Source of the DNA: Afifella marina DSM 2698
GTDB lineage: Bacteria; Pseudomonadota; Alphaproteobacteria; Rhizobiales; Afifellaceae
Length of the DNA: 64,000 bases
Direction: 5' to 3'
NCBI RefSeq assembly: GCF_900102695.1
Contig: NZ_FMVW01000001.1
Location: 62,001 to 126,000, forward strand
The translations under genes were made by a program, and so were the position numbers. Below the pieces are notes generated by a model. It was not told the DNA's origin. It did not search any database and saw nothing but the letters and a program-made list of their open reading frames with translations. How positions within the stretch are numbered: position 1 is the stretch's first letter; every line of letters starts with the position of its first letter. Of this stretch, positions 1 through 8,757 are shown piece by piece.

Positions 1-1350
1 GTCGCCTTCGCTGCGGTGCAATTCGTCAAGGTGCGAGGCGAGGAGGCTCGGACTGCGAATTCGCATCCGGCGATCGAGACACCGGCGCCCGCTCCGAAGG
101 AGACCGAAGTTCCAGGTGACGGGAGTTCGATCGTTCAGCCGAGCCCCGCGTCCGGCGAAGCGATGATGGAAGCCGGCAACGCCGCGCCTTTGCCTCGGCC
201 CGACCGGGAGACGGCCTTTTCGACGCGGCTCTCCGCTCTGCCGGGACTGAGCGCTCAAGAACTGACGCCCCCCGTACGCGCCAGCGCGCCGAAGCCTGAA
301 GCCGAGCAAGAGATGGCGCTCGACCGGACGCCGGAATCCTCGCCGCCCTTGGCGTCGGCGGAACCTGAAGACAACGAAATTTTTGCCGACGCCGAAGCGC
401 TGTCACAGACGGCCTCGATCACTCCGCCGCCATCTGCACAGGCGCAGACGTCCGCACCGATGGCACAAGGTCCGGCCGCCTCGCATCTGTCTACCCCTCT
501 GCCGGCGTCAATCGGCTCCGAAAAGCTCAGGCGTGCCGCCGAAACCGGAGTCACGGAGGCTCAGTTCGAAGTCGCCGTGCGCTATGCCGAAGGGCGTGGT
601 GTGGCGAGCGATCAGGCAACGGCGGTCGCCTGGTACGAGCGCGCCGCCCGCGGCGGCCTCGCACCGGCACAATACAGGCTCGGCTCGATCTACGAGAAGG
701 GACGCGGCGTTCCCAAGGACATCGACAAGGCTCTCAGCTGGTATGGCAAGGCGGCGGATGCCGGAAACGTGAAAGCCATGCACAATCTCGCCGTTCTTTA
801 CGCGGAGGGGGCGGACGGTGCCCCGGACCTGGAAAAAGCGGCTGATCTTTTTGAACGCGCCGCCGAACGGGGTGTACGCGACAGCCAGTTCAACATCGCG
901 GTTCTTTTCGCCCGCGGCCTGGGTGTCAAACAGGACCTTGTCGCAGCCTACAAATGGTTTGCCGTGGCCGCACGCTCGGGCGATCAGCAGGCGAAAAAAC
1001 GCCAGCAGGAAATCGCCGATGCGCTGCCGCAGGATCTCCTGCCGGAGGCGAAGAAGGCCGCCGAGACCTTCAAGGCCCTGCCGATCGATCCGCAGGCCAA
1101 CATGGTCTTCGCGCCTGAAAGCGGCTGGGGCGAGCATGTCGGCGAGAGTGTGAGCCTCAGTGGCCCCGACCTGGTGAAGCATACCCAGGATCTTCTCTCC
1201 CGAAAGGGTTACGATCCGGGCCCGGCAGACGGCATCTTCGGCAAGAAGACGCGCCAGGCAATTGCTTCGTTTCAAAAGGATAACGGCCTTTCCGTGACCG
1301 GTGAAATCGATACGGGCATCATTAAGGCGCTTGATGAAAAAGATATCTGA
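1..1350 (+). CDS. Sel1-repeat and peptidoglycan-binding protein, PodJ-like C-terminal part (5' partial)
   Basis: The reading frame is open from the first base, so the gene starts outside the window; the GTG at 16 is not a convincing start. The first residues (VAFAAVQFVK) look like the end of a membrane segment. A Pro/Ala-rich linker of about 150 residues follows, then four or so Sel1-type TPR repeats (visible residues about 170-345, with AEGRGV, EKGRGV, ARGLGV turns). The C-terminus is a peptidoglycan-binding domain 1 (about 390-444, with the GYDPGPADGIFGKKTRQAI core). This order (cytoplasmic coiled coil, membrane segment, periplasmic Sel1 repeats, PG-binding) is that of PodJ, a polar organelle development factor of alphaproteobacteria. 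Because the coiled-coil part is not visible, the PodJ assignment is an inference. A hairpin follows the stop. Confidence 0.8.
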   Translation, partial: VAFAAVQFVKVRGEEARTANSHPAIETPAPAPKETEVPGDGSSIVQPSPASGEAMMEAGNAAPLPRPDRETAFSTRLSALPGLSAQELTPPVRASAPKPEAEQEMALDRTPESSPPLASAEPEDNEIFADAEALSQTASITPPPSAQAQTSAPMAQGPAASHLSTPLPASIGSEKLRRAAETGVTEAQFEVAVRYAEGRGVASDQATAVAWYERAARGGLAPAQYRLGSIYEKGRGVPKDIDKALSWYGKAADAGNVKAMHNLAVLYAEGADGAPDLEKAADLFERAAERGVRDSQFNIAVLFARGLGVKQDLVAAYKWFAVAARSGDQQAKKRQQEIADALPQDLLPEAKKAAETFKALPIDPQANMVFAPESGWGEHVGESVSLSGPDLVKHTQDLLSRKGYDPGPADGIFGKKTRQAIASFQKDNGLSVTGEIDTGIIKALDEKDI

Positions 1351-1352
1351 AC

Positions 1353-1382
1353 CACCGTCTTGCGCTTCGTGAAGCGGCGGTG
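1353..1382 (+). terminator. Hairpin after the PodJ-like gene
   Basis: CACCG at 1353-1357 pairs with CGGTG at 1378-1382, and inside it CGCTTC (1363-1368) pairs with GAAGCG (1371-1376). It starts 3 bases after the stop codon. There is no T-run, so a rho-independent role is only plausible. Confidence 0.35.
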
Positions 1383-1439
1383 TTGAAGAGATCGCCCTAG
1401 ACCGAGCGAATTTCGCCGATAGCGACAGGACCGTCCTGC

Positions 1440-2366
1440 GTGCAGCTCTATCTCCCGATCGCTGAACTGACGGTCAACATCTTCGTCTATCTCGGGATGG
1501 GAGCGGCGGTCGGCTTCATTTCGGGCATGTTCGGCGTGGGTGGCGGCTTTCTCCTGACGCCGCTTTTGATCTTTTCCGGCATCAGTCCCGCCGTCGCCGT
1601 GGCGACCGTAACGCCGCAGATCGTCGCCTCGTCCACGTCGGCTGCGATCTCCTATTGGCGTCGGAGGATGATCGACCCGCAGTTGACGATGTTTCTCATC
1701 GTCGGCGGTGTCACGGGCTCATGGCTCGGGGTGCGGGTCTTCACCATGCTGCGCTCGCTGGGCCAGCTCGATGTCATCATCTCGCTGTCTTACGTCACCT
1801 TTCTGGGATTGATCGGCGGCCTGATGCTGCGCGAGGCGCTGCGCTCTTTCCTGCGCGCGCGGCGTGGCCGTCCTCCCAATCTGCGCCGAGGCCGTCACCA
1901 CAATTGGCTGCTTGGTCTGCCGTTCAAGGTTCGCTTCCGCCGCTCCAAACTCTATGTGAGCGTCATCCCGGTCATTCTTCTTGGCCTGTCGATCGGCTTC
2001 CTCGGCACCGTCCTCGGCATAGGTGGCGGCTTCATCATGGTGCCGGCACTGATTTACCTTCTGCGCGTGCCGAGTAACGTCGTCATTGGCACCTCTCTCG
2101 GCTACATCCTCTTCACGATGGCGCTCGCCACGGTGCTGCATTCGCTGGAGAACGGCGCCGTCGATTTGATGCTGGCCTGTCTTTTGATCGTCGGTGGCGT
2201 CGTCGGAGCACAGTTCGGGGCTCAGATCGGTCAGGCTATGCGCGGCGATCAGCTGCGTCTTTTCCTGGCGCTTCTGGTGCTCGCAGTGGCGCTCCGCTTC
2301 CTATTGAACCTGTTCCTGCCACCTGCGAGCCTTTATTCGATCGCCCTTTTGCAGGGGATCGGATGA
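1440..2366 (+). CDS. TauE/SafE family sulfite/organic-anion exporter
   Basis: This is a 308-residue integral membrane protein with the internal duplication of the TauE/SafE family: the motif GMFGVGGGFLLTPLL near residue 30 is echoed by LGIGGGFIMVPALI near residue 195. About eight hydrophobic helices are separated by one basic cytoplasmic loop (about residues 135-165, rich in Arg). The family exports sulfite, sulfoacetate or other small organosulfur anions from the inner membrane; the substrate here cannot be read from sequence. The start is GTG at 1440. The stop overlaps the next ATG by 4 bases, so the two genes are translationally coupled, and this pairing with a TIGR02186 protein suggests they work as a unit. 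Confidence 0.9.
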   Translation: MQLYLPIAELTVNIFVYLGMGAAVGFISGMFGVGGGFLLTPLLIFSGISPAVAVATVTPQIVASSTSAAISYWRRRMIDPQLTMFLIVGGVTGSWLGVRVFTMLRSLGQLDVIISLSYVTFLGLIGGLMLREALRSFLRARRGRPPNLRRGRHHNWLLGLPFKVRFRRSKLYVSVIPVILLGLSIGFLGTVLGIGGGFIMVPALIYLLRVPSNVVIGTSLGYILFTMALATVLHSLENGAVDLMLACLLIVGGVVGAQFGAQIGQAMRGDQLRLFLALLVLAVALRFLLNLFLPPASLYSIALLQGIG

Positions 2367-3124
2367 TGCGGTTCCTGCTCGCTCTCGCCCTTTTTTCCGG
2401 TCTCCTCGTCTGCGGCCCGGCTTCGGCGGAGAAGCTCGTCTCCACCCTGTCCGATGATGCCGTCGAGATCACCTCCAATTTCACCGGCTCCAACATCACG
2501 GTTTTTGGCGCGGTCGATGGCGCGAAGTCGGCCTCCGGCGAGCGCGATTATGAGGTGGCGATCGTCGTGGCGGGTCCGCAGATGCCGCTTGTCGTGCGCC
2601 GCAAGGGCCAGGTCGCCGGGATCTGGATCAACACGGCTTCTCGGGAATTCTACAATGTCCCGAGTTTCTACGTCATCCATATGAGCGAGAACTTGAACGA
2701 TGCGGCGAGCCAGCAGCTGCTCGCGCGCTACAAGTTGGATTTCGCCGATCTCGGTTTCTCGCGTGACGCAAGTTACACGCCGCAGGACGAGGCCTTCGCA
2801 AAAGCGCTGGTGGAGCTGAAGAAACAGAAGGAGCTCTTCGTGAAGCGCGGCGATGCGGTCACCTTCCTCGCCCCGAATGTCTTTCGCACCACCTTCCATC
2901 TGCCGTCGGCGATCCCGGTCGGCACGTATCACGTCTCCGTCTTCCTCTTTCGCCACGAAGAGCTGGTGGCGGCGGAAGTGCAAAGCCTGCTTGTCGAAAA
3001 GAGCGGCTTTTCCGATCGTATCGCCCGCTTTTCCACGGAGCAGCCGCTGCTTTACGGCCTTTTCGCCGTAATGGTGGCCGTCTTCACCGGCTGGATGGCC
3101 GGCATCATCTTCCGCCGCAACTGA
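2363..3124 (+). CDS. TIGR02186 family periplasmic/membrane protein
   Basis: A 253-residue protein with a signal peptide (cleavage after about residue 23, ...PASAEK), a periplasmic region that opens with the family-typical EITSNFTGSNITVFGA (about residues 32-48), and one transmembrane helix close to the C-terminus (about 231-249) followed by a short basic tail. This is the conserved alphaproteobacterial family TIGR02186, whose biochemical function is not established. It starts inside the stop codon of the TauE/SafE gene, so a role as accessory subunit of that exporter is a reasonable inference. Confidence 0.85.
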   Translation: MMRFLLALALFSGLLVCGPASAEKLVSTLSDDAVEITSNFTGSNITVFGAVDGAKSASGERDYEVAIVVAGPQMPLVVRRKGQVAGIWINTASREFYNVPSFYVIHMSENLNDAASQQLLARYKLDFADLGFSRDASYTPQDEAFAKALVELKKQKELFVKRGDAVTFLAPNVFRTTFHLPSAIPVGTYHVSVFLFRHEELVAAEVQSLLVEKSGFSDRIARFSTEQPLLYGLFAVMVAVFTGWMAGIIFRRN

Positions 3125-3269
3125 TCTTCCCCCCAACTGATCGTCCCCCAGAAGGCTCGCTACTGGGCCTGCTGAATCGCGCCGGCATATGAGATGAGCC
3201 GGCGAGGGCAGGCAGCGGCGAGAGTAAGGGCCGTCTGCGCCGCTCCCGCCGCCTTCGTGTTATCCGGCT

Positions 3270-4631
3270 TTATTCAGCCCGTGTGGCGGCGGCAGGTGCC
3301 TCTTCCTGGTACGCCTCACCTGTGTCCGCTGTCGGCGTTTGCGACCCGTCGGCGGCCCTATTGATCCCGCTTTGCTCGCGGGCGGCATTCTGCGAGGAGG
3401 CTGGTGCGTTCGTCAGCCTGGTCGGTTCCTGAGCGTTGAAGAAGGCGGCGACGGCCTTCATCTCCTCAGGTTCCAGCTGATGAGCGAGCTCGTCCATCGG
3501 TCCGTAATCGCCGGCATAGCCGCGTGCACCTTTCGCGAAGAGTTTCAGCTGGCTTTCGATGTAATTGGCGTATTGCCCATTGAGGTGCGGGAACAGGCGC
3601 GAGGTGAACTTCGTCTGCTCGTGGCACGACAGACAGGCGGGCACGTTGCGTTTTGGCACGCCGTTCTCTGCGATCGACCGGCCTTCGTCGATAAGTGTCG
3701 CATCGAGCGCCTCGGCGCCTGGCGAGCGGGTTTCCGGCAGCATGGAATAATAGGCCGACAGCGCCATGATCTGATTGTCGCTGAGCTGGGTGGCGACCGT
3801 GCGCATGAAGCCGCTGTGGCGGTCGCCGTGCGCGAAGGCTTCGAGTGTGCGGCGCAGATATTCCGGATCCTGCAGCGTCAGATTGGGGAAAGCACCAATT
3901 CCCCGCCCGAGCCCGTCCGCGCCATGACAGCGGCCGCACATCGACATCAAGGTGTCGTTCATGGCGAATTCTGTGAAGCCGGTCGCGGGCACGCTCGTGC
4001 GATGCGTGTGGGGGTCGGGCGTTTTCGTCTTCGAGCTCTCCTCCGTCGGTTCAAACTGGGTGAACTTCGCCGGGAGGCTCAGGTCGGTGATCTCGCCTTC
4101 CGTGCCGTAGGCGAGCTTGCGGTAGGTTTTGTAATCCATCTCCGGCAGCCGCCGCAGGAACGCGGCGACGGACCACGCCTCATCCTCCCGATCCGTATCG
4201 GTCCAAGAGGGCATGCCGGTGTATTTTGCGCCGTGGAGGACGATCCAGGCGAGCTCCTTGTCGGAGAATTCGCCAACCACCTCAGGCAGATATTGCGGTT
4301 GCGGCCGCTCCTGCAGCGCCATGACGTTTTGCCCGAGCCCTGGCGCTCCATGACAGCCGGCGCAAGCGTGACCGTAATGGCCGGCGCCCTGAACGACGCG
4401 CCATTCGGCCTCGAAATCGTCAGGCCGGGAAAGCTCGCTCGCATGCTGGGCGACCGAGCGTTCGAAGCTGAAGTGCAGAAGCTGCGCCCAGCCGGACGGA
4501 TGGGGGATCGACGCCGCGATATTGTACATTCCGGTGACGACGACGATGCCCGCAACGACGACGAGTGCGATGCCAGTCGACACGATCGGACCGAACCAGC
4601 CGAGTATGCCGTGCGGGAAAAAGCGTCTCAT
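3270..4631 (-). CDS. Membrane-anchored three-haem cytochrome c
   Basis: The 453-residue product has an N-terminal uncleaved-looking transmembrane helix (about residues 13-35) and three CxxCH haem-attachment motifs: C90AGCH94, C232GRCH236 and C333LSCH337. Likely distal methionines are in TGMPSW (about 140) and SGFMRT (about 276), so three cytochrome-c domains in tandem face the periplasm. The tail after about residue 420 is polar and low-complexity. I chose ATG 4631 because AGGGGA lies upstream and the protein then begins with basic residues before the helix; the frame is open further to 4730. Multi-haem proteins of this kind pass electrons between a periplasmic dehydrogenase and the respiratory chain, but no dehydrogenase or oxidase gene lies next to it, so its partner is unknown. 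Confidence 0.88.
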   Translation of the reverse strand: MRRFFPHGILGWFGPIVSTGIALVVVAGIVVVTGMYNIAASIPHPSGWAQLLHFSFERSVAQHASELSRPDDFEAEWRVVQGAGHYGHACAGCHGAPGLGQNVMALQERPQPQYLPEVVGEFSDKELAWIVLHGAKYTGMPSWTDTDREDEAWSVAAFLRRLPEMDYKTYRKLAYGTEGEITDLSLPAKFTQFEPTEESSKTKTPDPHTHRTSVPATGFTEFAMNDTLMSMCGRCHGADGLGRGIGAFPNLTLQDPEYLRRTLEAFAHGDRHSGFMRTVATQLSDNQIMALSAYYSMLPETRSPGAEALDATLIDEGRSIAENGVPKRNVPACLSCHEQTKFTSRLFPHLNGQYANYIESQLKLFAKGARGYAGDYGPMDELAHQLEPEEMKAVAAFFNAQEPTRLTNAPASSQNAAREQSGINRAADGSQTPTADTGEAYQEEAPAAATRAE

Positions 4632-4798
4632 AAGTTGTCCCCTGATCCTCTTGTGGTCATGAATCGGGGTGCTGAACACGCGAATGTGAATGAAGTTCAT
4701 TATCGCAGGTCCGGCGGACCCGGCACGCATCGTCGCAGCCTTCCCTGGGGGCTCGGTGCTTGGTGCTGAAGATTGCCGAGGCTAGCGAGAAAGCCCGC

Positions 4799-5518
4799 TC
4801 AATCTGGCCTGAGAGACGCCGGCGCGACGGGGTAGAGCCGGTCGGCGCCAACCAGGAAGGCGATGAAGCCGCGCCTGGCGAAAAGGCCGACGAAGGCGCG
4901 GTCGAGGACGTTGAGCCCGCCGGTCAGGACGCCGAAAGATGGCAGGATGAGCCGTGTGCCGTCTGTAACGAAGGCGCGCCTGCGCACGCTGCGTCCGCGC
5001 CGGGCAATTTTCCCGCAAGGGTGGAGATGTCCGGCGATCTCCCCTTGGGCGATCGCTTCTGTGGGTTCGTGTCGGAAGGTGAGACCGCTGTGCGAAAGCT
5101 CTGCGAGACAATCTCCCCCGAGGCCCGGCGGCGGAGCGGGGTCATGATTGCCGGCGATCCAGATCCACTCGCGTCCCGCCTGCAGCGCGGCGATCTTGCC
5201 GCGGTCGATCTCGGCGAGACGCTCGGGCCCGCCGCCATCGTGAAAGCTGTCGCCGAGGCAGATGACGGTCTTCGGTTTGCGTCGCAGGATCAGGTTGTGA
5301 AGGGCGGCAAGGGTCGCGGCGCTGTCATAGGGCGGCAAAAACGTGCGCCTGCGGCCGAAGGACGACGCCTTTTCCAGATGGAGGTCCGCCACGACCAGCA
5401 TGCGTGAGGCCGGGTCCCAGAGCGCCCCGGAAACATCGAGTACCAGCTCTCGCCCGGAAAGCGCGATACGCGTCTCAGGCAAGATCTCGTCTCTGTGAGA
5501 AGTCTCCGCCAGCGCCAA
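4799..5518 (-). CDS. pdeM: Ligase-associated DNA damage response phosphoesterase PdeM
   Basis: The 239-residue protein has all calcineurin-type metallophosphoesterase motifs in order: DLH (in VVADLHLEKAS, about 44-54), GDSFHDGG (about 89), GNHD (about 120) and GHLHP (about 165). The overall sequence fits the PdeM family, which is found with an ATP-dependent DNA ligase, an Lhr-like helicase and an MBL exonuclease in proteobacterial DNA-repair clusters. It lies downstream of the helicase on the same strand and its start overlaps the helicase 3' end by 44 bases, implying co-transcription. The nuclease or phosphodiesterase substrate in the cell is not settled by sequence. Confidence 0.9.
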   Translation of the reverse strand: MALAETSHRDEILPETRIALSGRELVLDVSGALWDPASRMLVVADLHLEKASSFGRRRTFLPPYDSAATLAALHNLILRRKPKTVICLGDSFHDGGGPERLAEIDRGKIAALQAGREWIWIAGNHDPAPPPGLGGDCLAELSHSGLTFRHEPTEAIAQGEIAGHLHPCGKIARRGRSVRRRAFVTDGTRLILPSFGVLTGGLNVLDRAFVGLFARRGFIAFLVGADRLYPVAPASLRPD

Positions 5519-8066
5519 AATCTGCCTCGCTGCCCATAGCCTCGCGCATTAGCTCCTCGGAGGCTTCGACCAGAAGATCCTCCTGCGCCTCGCCGAAGAC
5601 CGGCTCCCGGCCGATTTCCAGCATGGCCGGGATGGCAAGCGGTGAGACATGCGCAAGCCTTTGATGCACGATTCGCCCCTGGATGCGCGACAGCATTTCG
5701 CCGAGCCGACGGATGTCGAGAAGGCCGGTCGCGGCGTCCGCGCGGGTTGCCTTGAGCAGAATATGGTCGGGCTCGTGGCTTCGCAGCACGTCATAAATGA
5801 GGTCGGTGGAGATCGTCACCTGTCGCCCGCTCTTCTCTTCGCCGGGATGCCGACGCTCGATCAGCCCAGCGATGATGGCGCAATTGCGAAAGCTGCGTTT
5901 GAGGAGATAGCTCTCCGCCAGCCACTCCTCCAGATCGTCGCCCAGCATGTCTTCATCGAAGAGTTCGGTAAGGGTGGGCGTGCCCGCCGCAAACAGCGCG
6001 CCCATGTCGCGCAGCCCCCACACCGCGAGCGCATAATCGTTGGCGACGAAGCCGAGCGGCCGGGCGCGAGCCCGCTCCAGCCGTCGCGTCAACAGCATAC
6101 CGAGCGTCTGATGTGCGAGCCGCCCTTCGAAGGGATAGGCGACCATGTAGAATTTCGTCTCGCGCGGAAAAGTCTCGACGAGAAGCGCGTCTTTCGACGG
6201 CAGCACCGAGACTTCCCGCTGGATGGATAGCCAGTCGCGCACCTGGGCGGGCAGCTTCTCCCAATGGGCGGGATCGGCGAGCATCGCCCGCACGCCGGCG
6301 GCAAGATAGGTGCTCAGGGGAAACTTGCCCCCGGCATAGGAAGGGATCGCCGGGTCGTTGGCCTCGGCGCGTGTGACCAGCGCCTCGTTTTCGTGAATGC
6401 CGACGAAGGCGAGGACCTGGCCGGCGAACTGAAACGTGTCGCCTGGAACGAGCTGCTCGAGAAAATACTCCTCGATCTTGCCGAGAACGCGCCCTCCGCG
6501 CAGAATCGTTCCGGGGCGACCGTCCTTGCTGCCGCGTCTGGAGGCAAGCCGCACATTGAGCATCGGCGCCTCGACGATGGTGCCGAGATTGAGGCGGTAT
6601 TGCTGGGCGAGCTTCGGATGTGAAAGCGCCCACAGCCCGTCCTTGCGACGCCGGATCTTGGCGTAGCGCTCGTAACTTCTGAGCGCATACCCACCGGTTG
6701 CTACGAAATCCACCGCCTGCTCGAAATCCTCATAGCTGAGGCCACGATAGCTTTCTGCCGAACGCACCTCGTCATAGAGGGCCTCAAGGTCGAACGGCGC
6801 GGCGACGGCCATGCCGAGAATATGCTGGCACAAGACGTCGAGTGCGCCCGGCCTGAGCGGCGGCGTATCCTGGATGCCGGCTTCATTGGCTTCGAGCGCG
6901 GCCTGGCATTCCATCACCTCGAAGCGGTTCGAGGGGACCAGCAGCCCGCGCGACGGCTCGTCCATGCGATGGTTGGCGCGCCCGATCCTCTGGGCGAGAC
7001 GGCTTGCACCTTTCGGCGCACCGACATGAATGACGAGATCGACATCGCCCCAGTCGATGCCGAGATCGAGCGTCGAGGTGGCGACGACCGCACGCAGCGA
7101 GCCGGCTGCCATCGCGGCCTCCACCTTGCGCCGCTGACCGCGGTCGAGCGAGCCGTGATGCAGCGCAATCGGAAGGGCCTCCTCGTTGATGCGCCAGAGC
7201 TCGGAGAACAGCATCTCCGCTTGCCAGCGCGTATTGACGAAGACGAGCGTCATGCGGTGGCTCTGTATGGCCTCAAGCACTTCCGGCAGGGCGTAGCGCG
7301 CCGTATGCCCGGACCACGGGATGCGTGCCTCCGAATGCCGGATCGAAATCTCCGGAGGCGCGCCTTCGCCAACCACCACCATCTCGGCGAGATTGCGGGG
7401 CGCGTCAGGTTGCTGCTCCACGAGCCAGGCACGCAGATCGTCGGGGAAGGCGACGGTCGCTGAGAGGCCGATCGTCCTGAGGCCCGGCGCAAGCCTGCGA
7501 AGCCTCGCAAGCCCGAGCGCCAAAAGGTCGCCGCGCTTTGAAGGGGTCAAAGAGTGTAATTCGTCGAAGACGACCGTCGACAGGCGCGCGAAGAAGCGCT
7601 CCGCATCGCGTGAGGCGATCAAAAGTGCGACCTGCTCCGGTGTCGTCAGAAGGATGTCGGGAGGGCTGAGTTTCTGCCGCTGTCGCTTATGGGTGGGTGT
7701 ATCGCCGGTGCGCGTTTCCACCGTCAGGGGCAGTCCCATCTCGGCGACCGGCATGCCGAGATTGCGCTCGATATCGACGGCGAGTGCCTTCAACGGCGAG
7801 ACATAAAGGGTGTGCGGACCGATGAAATGTGATGAATTGCGCCTCTCGTGCGCTTGCGAAAGCTCGATGAGTGAGGGCAGAAAGCCCGCGAGCGTCTTGC
7901 CAGCGCCGGTCGGAGCGATCAAAAGCGACGAGGATCCCGCCCGTGCTTGCGCGATGAGCTCGAGCTGATGGGGGCGCGGCGCCCAACCCCGGTCGGCGAA
8001 CCATTGCTGGAAACGCTCCGGCAGGAGCCCGTCTTCGCCAGTGGGGATCGCAGCGGGTGCCGTCAT
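5475..8066 (-). CDS. Ligase-associated DEXH-box DNA helicase (Lhr-like)
   Basis: The 863-residue protein is an SF2 helicase. Motif I is APTGAGKT (about 55), motif II is DELH (about 170), motif III is SATV, and motifs V and VI are in ATSTLDLGIDWGDVD and QRIGRANHR. The large region after about residue 420 matches the C-terminal winged-helix and accessory domains of Lhr-type helicases. It is shorter than the 1,500-residue Lhr proteins, as expected for the ligase-associated group. The frame is open upstream to 8384, but MTAPAAIPTGEDG at 8066 is the likely start because homologous sequence begins just after it. It is transcribed divergently from the RHH/RAMA gene and upstream of pdeM, forming one half of the repair cassette. 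Confidence 0.92.
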   Translation of the reverse strand: MTAPAAIPTGEDGLLPERFQQWFADRGWAPRPHQLELIAQARAGSSSLLIAPTGAGKTLAGFLPSLIELSQAHERRNSSHFIGPHTLYVSPLKALAVDIERNLGMPVAEMGLPLTVETRTGDTPTHKRQRQKLSPPDILLTTPEQVALLIASRDAERFFARLSTVVFDELHSLTPSKRGDLLALGLARLRRLAPGLRTIGLSATVAFPDDLRAWLVEQQPDAPRNLAEMVVVGEGAPPEISIRHSEARIPWSGHTARYALPEVLEAIQSHRMTLVFVNTRWQAEMLFSELWRINEEALPIALHHGSLDRGQRRKVEAAMAAGSLRAVVATSTLDLGIDWGDVDLVIHVGAPKGASRLAQRIGRANHRMDEPSRGLLVPSNRFEVMECQAALEANEAGIQDTPPLRPGALDVLCQHILGMAVAAPFDLEALYDEVRSAESYRGLSYEDFEQAVDFVATGGYALRSYERYAKIRRRKDGLWALSHPKLAQQYRLNLGTIVEAPMLNVRLASRRGSKDGRPGTILRGGRVLGKIEEYFLEQLVPGDTFQFAGQVLAFVGIHENEALVTRAEANDPAIPSYAGGKFPLSTYLAAGVRAMLADPAHWEKLPAQVRDWLSIQREVSVLPSKDALLVETFPRETKFYMVAYPFEGRLAHQTLGMLLTRRLERARARPLGFVANDYALAVWGLRDMGALFAAGTPTLTELFDEDMLGDDLEEWLAESYLLKRSFRNCAIIAGLIERRHPGEEKSGRQVTISTDLIYDVLRSHEPDHILLKATRADAATGLLDIRRLGEMLSRIQGRIVHQRLAHVSPLAIPAMLEIGREPVFGEAQEDLLVEASEELMREAMGSEADFGAGGDFSQRRDLA

Positions 8067-8179
8067 GAGGATGAGTTTAGGCTTGGTGACGGCCAAGTCG
8101 AGCGGACCTGACGTTGCGTCGCGTCCCCCGCGGCGTCGAAAAGTTCCACAATGCCAAGATGCGGCTGCCGGGGGGAGGC

Positions 8180-8683
8180 ATGGCCAAGAAGAAGAAGGGC
8201 AGCAAGAAGAAGGACGAGGAGAGCCTCGCCACGATTGCTGTCGACATGGACGTGCACAAACGGATCGAAGGTGCACGCGAGGATTTCGAGGAGACGCAGA
8301 ACGCCATCCTCCGTCGCCTGCTCGGCCTTGACGGCCGCAGAGGAGGGGGTGCGCCTGTGGAAGAAAGCCTCGGCGAACGTGCACGCCGCGCCAAGGGCGG
8401 CGGCGCCAAGGAGGGCGGCTGGTCGAAGATCGGCCGTCACGGTCACGAGGTGTTTCTGCCGAACGGGACGACCCTCAGAGCCGCTTATGCGGGCCAGACG
8501 GTGGAAGGTGTCATCGTCGATGGCCACTGGGTCGTGAACGGCACGAGCTACAATTCTCCCTCCGCCGCGCTCATCGCGCATGTGCGCACCCGCGACGGCA
8601 AGAAGGTCAATCTCAACGGCTGGCGCATCTGGGAGGTGCGGCGGCCCGACGATGACCGCTGGCTGCGGCTCGGCGAGATTTAG
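8180..8683 (+). CDS. Ribbon-helix-helix plus RAMA-like domain protein of the repair cassette
   Basis: I do not recognise a named family for this 167-residue protein. After a Lys-rich start (MAKKKKGSKKKDEE) residues about 16-50 read TIAVDMDVHKRIEGAREDF...ILRRLLGL, which closely resembles the SeqA N-terminal ribbon-helix-helix. Residues about 85-160 contain HEVFLPNGTTLRAAY, a conserved SPSAA and NGWRIWEV, the pattern of the RAMA domain (restriction enzyme/adenine methylase associated, also at the C-terminus of CcrM-type methyltransferases). A DNA-binding dimer that senses DNA state is therefore an inference. It sits between the helicase (divergent, 113 bases away) and the exonuclease (74 bases downstream). 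ATG 8180 is the likely start; in-frame ATGs at 8114 and 8159 are alternatives, since the purine-rich stretch sits very close to 8180. Confidence 0.7.
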   Translation: MAKKKKGSKKKDEESLATIAVDMDVHKRIEGAREDFEETQNAILRRLLGLDGRRGGGAPVEESLGERARRAKGGGAKEGGWSKIGRHGHEVFLPNGTTLRAAYAGQTVEGVIVDGHWVVNGTSYNSPSAALIAHVRTRDGKKVNLNGWRIWEVRRPDDDRWLRLGEI

Positions 8684-8757
8684 GGGCAAGGCGTGAATGC
8701 TCCGCCACGGTGTGCCGGAGACATGGAAAACCTCGCCCGCACCCCTATCTCGGGCAG

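Noticed and set aside
3339-4769. 476-residue frame antisense to the cytochrome gene
   Set aside because: The opposite strand carries three haem motifs; this frame is only the codon-bias shadow.
5475-8384. Longer start (969 residues) of the helicase
   Set aside because: The extra 106 N-terminal residues are low-complexity, overlap the start of the divergent RHH/RAMA gene, and precede where family resemblance begins.
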